Positions 61,001 to 64,000 of a stretch of 64,000 nucleotides of DNA are shown piece by piece. The stretch spans positions 124,001 to 188,000 of the forward strand of contig NZ_VWPH01000011.1 of NCBI RefSeq assembly GCF_008630535.1. The letters are read 5' to 3'. Position numbers and translations under genes: made by a program. Below the pieces are notes generated by a model that worked only from the letters and a program-made list of their open reading frames with translations, was not told where the DNA came from and did not search any database. Source of the DNA: Saccharopolyspora hirsuta. GTDB taxonomy: Bacteria > Actinomycetota > Actinomycetes > Mycobacteriales > Pseudonocardiaceae. Position 1 is the stretch's first letter; each line of letters opens with the position of its first letter.

Positions 61001-64000
61001 ACGGACCTTACTCGGGGCAGCGGGAGCAGGGGTCGAGCGACGAACTCGTCGGCAGGCTGCTCGCCACCAAGCTGGGGCGGCCCTTGGAGGTGCACCGGCC
61101 CGACGGCAGTGTCCAGCGCCTGGAGCCGTTCCCGCGCAGCGGCGGCACTGACGGCGGCTCGGCGCCCGCTGTGCGGGTCAACGGACCGGCGGCCCGCTCC
61201 GACAGCACCAGCCAGCGTCGTGAGAACTCCGGTGAACCGCCGGGCATGGGGGGCATGCCCTGGTTCAGCAGGCCGGATTACGAGGGAACGGTCGATGGGA
61301 AGGCCGTCGGCTTCTCGCAGGGCGACGTGCGGATCGGGCGCTCGCCAGCAGAGGGGCGGGGTTTCACCGGCATCTCGGCGATACCGCGGAGCTTCAGCGA
61401 GGACTTCACCTCCTGGGTCGAGCAGGCCGGCGGTCGGCTGCGGGTGGTGCCCGAAGGCGGGGCCAGGCGCGGTGGCGAGGTGCCGTTCGCGCCCGATGCT
61501 GTTGTGGGCGTGCACTTCGAGGGCAACCGGGTGGCCATCCCGGTGAAGAAGGACGGCGGCCGGACCAGGACCGTGCTGGTGAGCCGCAGCACTGCGGCGC
61601 AGATCCTCTCCAGCACCGCGGGGATGCCCAAGCGGGGAACACTGCTGCTGGTCGCGTCCCGTGCCACCGATGCCGACGCCTTGGTGAAGCTCGGTGAGCG
61701 GCTGGTCGAGAAGTCGCCGCGCCTCACCGTCCACACGGGTCCGGTGGACCTGGAATCGCCCGGGCGCGTCCTCGTGCGCGACAACCGCGCCATGGTGCAG
61801 GTGAGTTCACGGACCGAGACCAAGGAGCTCCAGGTCAACAGCCTCCTCGGTCCGGTGGCGGTGCGCCGGGATCGGACCACCGTGGTGGTGTCCCCCTGGG
61901 ACGGGATCGCCGTCGGAGATGCCGAGTCCGGTCGCCAGGACGAGGAACCGATCCGCACGGAGTTCCGGGCGCCCCGGACCGAGTACCGGGAGCCGCGGAC
62001 GGAGTACCGGGAGCCGCGGGCCGAGTACCGGGCGCCGCGGACGGAGTTCAGGGAGCCGCGGGCCGAGTACCGGGAATCGAGTGCGGGCTCGGAGCCGACC
62101 GAGGAGCAGCGGGAAGCCAGGGCCCGGTTCGCGGCAGCGGCTGAGGAGGCGAGGCGCCGACAGGACGGTGCGCGGGCCCGGTTCGAGGCTGCGGCTGAGG
62201 AGGCGAGGCGTCGGCAGGAGGGTGCGCGGAGCCGGTTCGAGGAGGAGGCCGAGGCGGCGGGACGCCGTCGGCAGGAGGCTCGGGAGCGCTTCGAGGAGGC
62301 CGGGCGTCGGCAGGAGCGTGCGCGGGGCCGGTTCGAGGACGAGGGGCGTCGGCGACCGCAGGAGAGCCGGACCGACTCCCGCGAGGAGGGGACGCAGCGA
62401 GAACGGCGAAAGTCCGAAAGGCGGTCTGACCGCGGGCGTGGGGATGAACGCGGTGAGCGGTCGGGGCGTGCTCGGCAGGACTCGTCGCAGCAGGGGTCGA
62501 AGAAGACGCCGGAGCAGGAGGACCGGAGGGAGCGCGAGAAGCAGGACCCGCCTCCGCCGCCTCCGCAAGATCCTTCCTTCCCGAACCACTACGTGACGTT
62601 GGGCGTCGCTGAGGACGCTGATCCGCAGGAGATCCGCAAGGCCTACTTCAAGGCGGCGGCACGGTCGCACCCCGACAAGGTCGCGCAGCGGGGCGGGACG
62701 GAGTCGGAGGTAGAGAAGGCGAAGGAGGAGTTCCAGAAGTTCCAGGAGGCGTACGAGACCCTGTCGGATCACGACCGGCGCAGGGAGTACGACCGGCAGC
62801 TCCGTCGCACGCGTGCGGCGTGGGCCCGTCGTCCGCGTGGTTTTGGTGGGGCTGTTCCTTCGGTGTCGTCCAGCGCCGGTACGAGGCCGGGTGTGGTGTC
62901 GGCGGAGACTTTCGCCGGTGATCCGGTGGGGCGCGCCGAGTTCGTGCGCGAGCGCGTGTCGTTCGTGCTGGGCGTGAACCCGGGGGGTTGGCGGGAGAAC
63001 TGCCTGGATACTTCGGTCAAGGTGCTGAACAGGACGACCGACCCGGATTGGGCGATGCGCCCGGCCGAGCAGCAGGCGAGGTACTTCGTGGCAGGGCGCG
63101 GCGATCGGGTCGATCCGCGCGTGGTCGTGGAGTACGGGCTGCCCCCGTTGCGGAGGGCGAGGGGTGGCTATGTCGAGGTGGAGTCGTTCCTGCTCGGTCG
63201 TGAGGAGGACGGTCCGCGGGCTCTGGTGTATGCCTACTTCGGTGGTGGCAGCGGGCATTTCTTCACCGCGCACGTGCAGGGTGGGGAAATCATCTACCCC
63301 GATGGGCAGGAGGAGTCGCTCGCAACGCTGGGCGATCCGAAGCAGGTCTGGTTCTCCCCGGTGCCCCCGGGCCGCCTCTTCGCTCGGACACCGGGGGTGG
63401 CGCCGGGGCTGGCGCCGGATCACGACGCACCACCTGGCCTGGCCGGCATGCCGCAACGTTTCCTGTACCGGGGGCGGGATCGCCACGGGGATCCGGTCGA
63501 CTTCTTCGGTGAGGAGGTGGACACGAGCCGGTTCGCGCTGAACGGCGCCGCCTTCGAGAACAGCGATGTCGTCAGCCTGATCGCGAACCGGCGTCTCGAC
63601 GATCACGTGTTCCAGTGGTTGCGGGATCCTCTCGATGACTTCCACCTGGTTCGCTCCCTCCCCGGCGAGTCGGTGGCCGAGTCCCTGGAGAAGGCCGCGT
63701 CCAGGGGGCAGAGCCGCCTCCGGCTCAGGAACACGCGCATCTTCGCGTTGGAGGGCGCGGGCGACAGGTTCGTGGTACCCGTGGACCTCCCGGACCGATC
63801 CGCCACCGAGCTGCTGGTCACCTGGGGAACCGCGGCCCGGCTGATCGCGGAGAAGAACGCGGTCTGGGGGGCGAAGGGCCGGTTCTTCCTGCTGCCCTTC
63901 GGGAACCCGGACCCGGAGATGTCGGTGCAGGTGGCCGAAGAGATCGTCTGCTACCGCCCCCGGGTGTCCGTGACCACCACCAGCGGCCGTGCGGAGATCG
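52078..64000 (+). CDS. giant type VII polymorphic toxin-like protein, 5' part
   Basis: The frame from GTG 52078 (GGAGG 7 nt upstream) stays open to the window edge, giving over 3970 codons. In order: CpnT-like WXG100-type N-terminus (about 1-100: VLLTTGIEMPDSNPDALYSL) with hydrophobic helices to about 270; Pro/Gly/Ser-rich linker with repeats (to about 870); papain-fold domain 1 (Cys 984, His 1061, Asp 1076); PRTase-like domain 1 (about 1222-1460); unknown module (about 1500-1720); PRTase-like domain 2 (about 1842-2070); papain-fold domain 2 (Cys 2167, His 2244, Asp 2259); possible GT-A-like domain (about 2320-2750, DFD at 2484-2486); second copy of the unknown module (about 3055-3260); 7-residue repeats and coiled coil (about 3294-3425); DnaJ J-domain (about 3502-3576, HPD at 3531); papain-fold domain 3 (Cys 3642, His 3727, Asp 3742); third module copy, cut by the edge. 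There is no Sec signal; export by the adjacent ESX machine is inferred. Confidence 0.85.
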   Translation, partial: MNAEQVLVLLTTGIEMPDSNPDALYSLAKEIVDQGQSLRPAVESIHGLSGAALSKFEGQAADAFAEHQRDLSAYDISPQLRGLQQTSEAVHGLGVTDQTTNYEVAVTVASFVGPILVILATPALWPYLPSYIAGARSIISQLVQRGRQIAGELANYLRALWQVVEEGLEEVAQTTAAQLMVMADGKTNKLNFQDILVSGVAGTAVGGLHVALHWITNLNQWLAQQAKTWYGKGTLGAASETPVEAAAAGILGGDFGAIAAGGIIASNYFMSSTEHAANQYAQDQMRQHNGPGSSGSGSPWQRPDLPSSSGADSSSGTVSQGLDIPVVPETSPGGGRDGSTGQGADVAPPGAGRPGGTGSEVPSSDAPGGAPQPPGVVQDPPPLAAPVASAGSAPPASSTPSKSPQPGTSGGQGGSTPFGPPAAGQEPGGSPVAAGPGNGVALDLDGVTAPPSVSGGVSAPISQPGSGSGVVPGVDGAASAPSVSGGVSAPISQPGSGSGVAPGSDGARTAPPSFSEGSVPAAEQGPVPDTAGEVGPPPAVEGSVTAPPVGAPGQDGASTGAPPPYSESGTSSPTHQQVSSPESTPPGSRGDSSPSGPVANSVAPEQDGVTADAPPSYAEVGAATPPPYQGSPTEDRQGGLPEKPLGAPTTAADTAQTATSPHGTTRTSTEQGLDRTAGGLPGFETTSVGDIRTPGDGTQEQPGGRTPQDAVPPAQQTAAPPAGQQPATTPAGQQPASSGPAGQQQGAGSTKPSTAPTPQVGPGSPLPAKDGPTGMTLPGPQSSSPLDGKLEAEPPSPELARSRGEAEQVVQPSESKGTPAQAPNSADGDRKQASKSPDDQDESAPPGAARPAHPRDEKGRFAAKRPEDRQAGEPIRDTEQGAKGFPELSEKAGLSRSGPENAYLGTPEKAPIREFANHLQQEVPTGFGGAPSVRPSTKPARPNVVSADAFEGDQDEFVQEHFSHLLGVNKAEFDRGTPGHTTNCLASSIQALNADAHRDRAETFKAVPSREVHASRVPESGLPPLSLVRGGYDDVTDYVSEMDEDGPYGLVYADFGAGKGHFFTVHKRGDLVVHFDAQSGKLATLGDPEQVWFSPVISDAVLRQVTTSVDARSTAERIDSYRPDPARRERDVYHHFLGEDRGFELREFQPSELVRFRIDDRRTVGMTPMMVRKWLADNGISLPKGWSDRRIVNRYLYDGDDTRRPVHYDVDDVARFVEDLRTMSSREHFEEQRQLVEAVDRAAEWVVEHYPPGVFSYVGLGRSPAPIIAALQAKGHEVASVPLSSFRPSPVDVNSVLQPAFESSPDSKPLTPEQQRVLDEHFAEFLGHLPEDRDILLIDYTQRGLSLVSAQHYLQEHVDNQRGGAMRVHALGVHQEIDVSNLRELRNKVVLPPSRMAEVVESVWSTDRAEARATWGSRFTTLSLAEDGPLGENGPVLGAALRDQAFDGLAEYGSFKLLEQDPAVVEQNRPRREHQPEPDGVRTGYEALGDALRDRQLDTSSDSEPRPGWGGMPSERRFAGRDLWGNQVVFPLDAVRTIKFRPSPDAPPGAPRMLSLVSGWSSTEPVHRWMTGLPHGLVLVRTLPGQSATDALAARAHRPDAEVSVRPDVDLVVAVRFMGGDVVVPVRNGDGTIDVLMSPPAAVDLLRRTKEVARSDSLFLLAFDTPAADSARHLGQELTAREPGLHVLTSGGQAALSDPQRLIVLDNRGMVEIRSEPDGSGVVYERTLQGTRFEVTPRLQRIADASAAIRPARLWISGDELARHPAKPSPTYLRDGRDVLLLNPVLARAWLAEHGFNYPEDGGVELAIRIHLSRPGPGVAVQPREVQFEDAQQFYDAVRSMAAEHHQNEQRRFTEAVDEMTSWIVNAYPPDLYNYIGIGRSPGPFIAALQSRGHTAVNIPLSSFRPSPPEGTLLYDAFRERGHTEPAFWQVDRLNDHFREFLAGLPTDRDLLVIDYTQSGLSLISAQYYLQQHLDDRGGESGQVVRALAAYDPQLSSDLGRIVQSITSNRSFSEQERRQWWERLERVSLGPEGPLGDKADTLLEALRGQALDGLSEYGSYKILEAPWRDQNTPRRSDRGSAEDIRRSGYQALKEAIEEGTGSEEKGAPPGYGGAFAAAPSTKWVRPNVVSADAFEGDQDEFVREHLSHLVGVNPGFESGVPGRRTNCLNTSVQTLNADEHRDRAGDFVADPSEAQPAHKVGITGLPPLTKLEHGYDDLLAHAPKRAKDGPYGLVYAYFGGGHGHFFTAHKLGDRVVYFDGQTGKLATLGDPEQVWFSPMPAGAVLRQVTAPPTPTTRARGGGPHSQASSAAPDQAAQEPVDIGDATANRAFHDLLRKSAGGRFSREFGSDYLHALDQSIADRRKLSFVVNSVLPHGDVGRIREVVESIREGAQGLEGRVAFVFGVNGPKGSDEDVQRAIESVAAEIEDLTAPIALVPVVPSGFKSVDSPPYGTLRNDTLGSTANRAVVAAMADLGTHPYLSFQDFDTGSRRVGSSSGQHIFNHLEDRLDGTAEIDAGPTRPLMFSGGYRHASGDHLFDDVLNRLENQKRRLEDRLSTEQTPKVRKTLERDLKWTEEGLDRLRSEDIDFTALQREFEEQVAADMATRGRLSGNHPLHAYSPEPNLYIDGTVLLKRGLVVGPGDREFGFGKDGAEFLNLGTALQRENAKEFGEHYDKLIRQAPKSSTGLRDERGRRPRTKDELREDAKAQTPERHPVRGVPFLTDFTGATVETDLTRVALSWAVDAQSTYKLPQNHIDPDRLRGRTFLYGTDSGTGVDKKSKAIDGTDFTGYREQWQDRTGDQSDPLVARRGDERPAVPSGAVATSLGAPDKNVLNANISTLLTRYAKDPDLKKLRVGVSVDAKTIVAQNAALSAQAPAMRRHFQQFQTTFLDHPGRLRPVPTSSLYAQVSEAVPDAGTPEQVRADTVATGVELFGEEGRVESGPSGARLSEQPATEFTVRNRIDSQLGPLADTLQNGPYSGQREQGSSDELVGRLLATKLGRPLEVHRPDGSVQRLEPFPRSGGTDGGSAPAVRVNGPAARSDSTSQRRENSGEPPGMGGMPWFSRPDYEGTVDGKAVGFSQGDVRIGRSPAEGRGFTGISAIPRSFSEDFTSWVEQAGGRLRVVPEGGARRGGEVPFAPDAVVGVHFEGNRVAIPVKKDGGRTRTVLVSRSTAAQILSSTAGMPKRGTLLLVASRATDADALVKLGERLVEKSPRLTVHTGPVDLESPGRVLVRDNRAMVQVSSRTETKELQVNSLLGPVAVRRDRTTVVVSPWDGIAVGDAESGRQDEEPIRTEFRAPRTEYREPRTEYREPRAEYRAPRTEFREPRAEYRESSAGSEPTEEQREARARFAAAAEEARRRQDGARARFEAAAEEARRRQEGARSRFEEEAEAAGRRRQEARERFEEAGRRQERARGRFEDEGRRRPQESRTDSREEGTQRERRKSERRSDRGRGDERGERSGRARQDSSQQGSKKTPEQEDRREREKQDPPPPPPQDPSFPNHYVTLGVAEDADPQEIRKAYFKAAARSHPDKVAQRGGTESEVEKAKEEFQKFQEAYETLSDHDRRREYDRQLRRTRAAWARRPRGFGGAVPSVSSSAGTRPGVVSAETFAGDPVGRAEFVRERVSFVLGVNPGGWRENCLDTSVKVLNRTTDPDWAMRPAEQQARYFVAGRGDRVDPRVVVEYGLPPLRRARGGYVEVESFLLGREEDGPRALVYAYFGGGSGHFFTAHVQGGEIIYPDGQEESLATLGDPKQVWFSPVPPGRLFARTPGVAPGLAPDHDAPPGLAGMPQRFLYRGRDRHGDPVDFFGEEVDTSRFALNGAAFENSDVVSLIANRRLDDHVFQWLRDPLDDFHLVRSLPGESVAESLEKAASRGQSRLRLRNTRIFALEGAGDRFVVPVDLPDRSATELLVTWGTAARLIAEKNAVWGAKGRFFLLPFGNPDPEMSVQVAEEIVCYRPRVSVTTTSGRAEI
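53431..53585 (+). repeat. 90-bp tandem repeat in the toxin linker
   Basis: The segment starting tcggtgtctggtggggtgtc at 53431 recurs at 53521, a 90-bp period, with over 60 bp essentially identical. It encodes the SVSGGVSAPISQPGSGSG unit of the Pro/Gly/Ser-rich linker. Confidence 0.85.
54895..55395 (+). other. papain-fold toxin/deamidase-like domain 1
   Basis: Encodes PNVVSADAFEGDQDEFV at the start, TNCLASSIQALNAD (Cys), GKGHFFTVHKRGD (His), VVHFDAQSGKLATLGDP (Asp) and VWFSPV at the end. The Cys-His-Asp order and the GHFF and DxQ motifs match the papain-fold glutamine-deamidase-like toxin domains of polymorphic toxin systems. Confidence 0.7.
55741..56460 (+). other. phosphoribosyltransferase-like domain 1
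   Basis: Encodes VFSYVGLGRSPAPIIAALQA, then VPLSSFRPSP, then DILLIDYTQRGLSLVSAQHY, a hydrophobic strand followed by an Asp and a Gly-Ser turn as in a PRPP-binding loop, though the second acidic residue is Tyr. The tail is LAEYGSFKLLE. Repeated at 57601-58290. Confidence 0.5.
57601..58290 (+). other. phosphoribosyltransferase-like domain 2
   Basis: Same layout as domain 1: LYNYIGIGRSPGPFIAALQS, NIPLSSFRPSPP, DLLVIDYTQSGLSLISAQYY, LSEYGSYKILE. The two copies are clearly homologous but diverged. Confidence 0.5.
58441..58945 (+). other. papain-fold toxin/deamidase-like domain 2
   Basis: Encodes PNVVSADAFEGDQDEFV, RTNCLNTSVQTLNADEH (Cys), GHGHFFTAHKLGD (His), VVYFDGQTGKLATLGDP (Asp) and VWFSPMPAG. 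The first part is nearly identical in DNA to the start of domain 1, about 48 bp without a difference. Confidence 0.7.
59040..60330 (+). other. possible GT-A glycosyltransferase-like domain
   Basis: Encodes KLSFVVNSVLPHGDVGRI, GRVAFVFGVNGPKGSDEDV, PIALVPVVPSGFK, YGTLRNDTLGSTANRAV and YLSFQDFDTGSR. The alternating strands followed by a DxD-like DFD before a Thr resemble GT-A enzymes. This is a motif-level guess; a helical insertion with a charged coil (LENQKRRLEDRL) follows. Confidence 0.4.
61957..62083 (+). repeat. 21-bp repeats encoding (T/A)E(Y/F)R(E/A)PR
   Basis: Six heptads in a row (TEFRAPR, TEYREPR, TEYREPR, AEYRAPR, TEFREPR, AEYRE), the last one incomplete, in a highly charged region just before the coiled coil. 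Confidence 0.85.
62581..62805 (+). other. DnaJ J-domain inside the giant protein
   Basis: Encodes NHYVTLGVAEDADPQEIRKA, YFKAAARSHPDKV (intact HPD), a KAKEEFQKFQEAYETLSDHD helix and RRREYDRQLR, the complete J-domain of about 70 residues. J-domains stimulate Hsp70 ATPases through the HPD loop. It is flanked by a coiled coil and by papain-fold domain 3. Confidence 0.85.
62884..63390 (+). other. papain-fold toxin/deamidase-like domain 3
   Basis: Encodes PGVVSAETFAGDPVGRAEFV, RENCLDTSVKVLNR (Cys), GSGHFFTAHVQGGE (His), IIYPDGQEESLATLGDP (Asp) and VWFSPVPPG. It is the most diverged of the three copies but keeps all three catalytic positions. Confidence 0.7.

Overview
The window is high-GC DNA with many GTG starts, GGAGG-type ribosome binding sites and a type VII (ESX-like) secretion locus. 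This points to a filamentous actinomycete, probably of the Pseudonocardiales (Saccharopolyspora-like). The taxon is an inference from style and gene content. No rRNA, tRNA or CRISPR array was seen.

Left part (1-9990): the 3' part of a DevS/DosS-type sensor kinase, a DinB-like protein, small membrane proteins and an aminoglycoside-phosphotransferase-like kinase. Then comes an island of glycine-rich products. An M50-type membrane metalloprotease with a PqqD-like N-terminus lies beside three short peptides. The peptides share a leader motif (EFLPxRTxMST) followed by Gly-rich tails of 60-85 residues. A Sec-exported PGRS-like protein lies between them. This looks like an undescribed RiPP-like or exported-peptide system. 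An NCS1 permease follows.

Middle part (9990-21800): four regulator/target units, three with recognisable operators. A TetR and a DHA2 efflux pump share three palindromic operators at exact 20-bp spacing. A TetR lies divergent to an ABC-F ribosome-protection protein and a Vat acetyltransferase. A TetR lies divergent to an SDR, and a LysR lies divergent to a hydrolase-MFS pair. Just after the LysR gene is a decayed second copy of the ABC-F/Vat junction.

Regulatory part (21800-32840): an OmpR-type and a LuxR-type regulator with degraded receivers, two divergent LuxR-family AAA regulators, an ATPase-domain kinase without a recognisable H-box, an intact PhoB-type regulator behind a possible 7-codon leader ORF, two small Sec-exported proteins, a membrane-anchored beta-propeller protein, and a CAP/SCP protein without a signal peptide.

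Right half (33075-64000): one ESX-like type VII locus on the + strand. It holds a WXG100 pair, an Esp-like substrate, a WXG/Pro-rich protein with near-identical internal repeats, EccC (three ATPase domains), EccD, EccB, an 823-aa protein with an ADP-ribosyltransferase-like C-terminus that appears to lack its catalytic Glu, an EccA-like protein whose N-terminus is a beta-helix, a YbaB/EbfC-like protein, and a WXG-like protein with 54-bp repeats. It ends in a giant open reading frame (more than 3970 codons, cut by the window edge). The giant protein has a CpnT-like N-terminus, three papain-fold toxin/deamidase-like domains, two phosphoribosyltransferase-like domains, a possible GT-A domain, a coiled coil and a DnaJ J-domain with an intact HPD motif. 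No EccE or mycosin gene is in the window.
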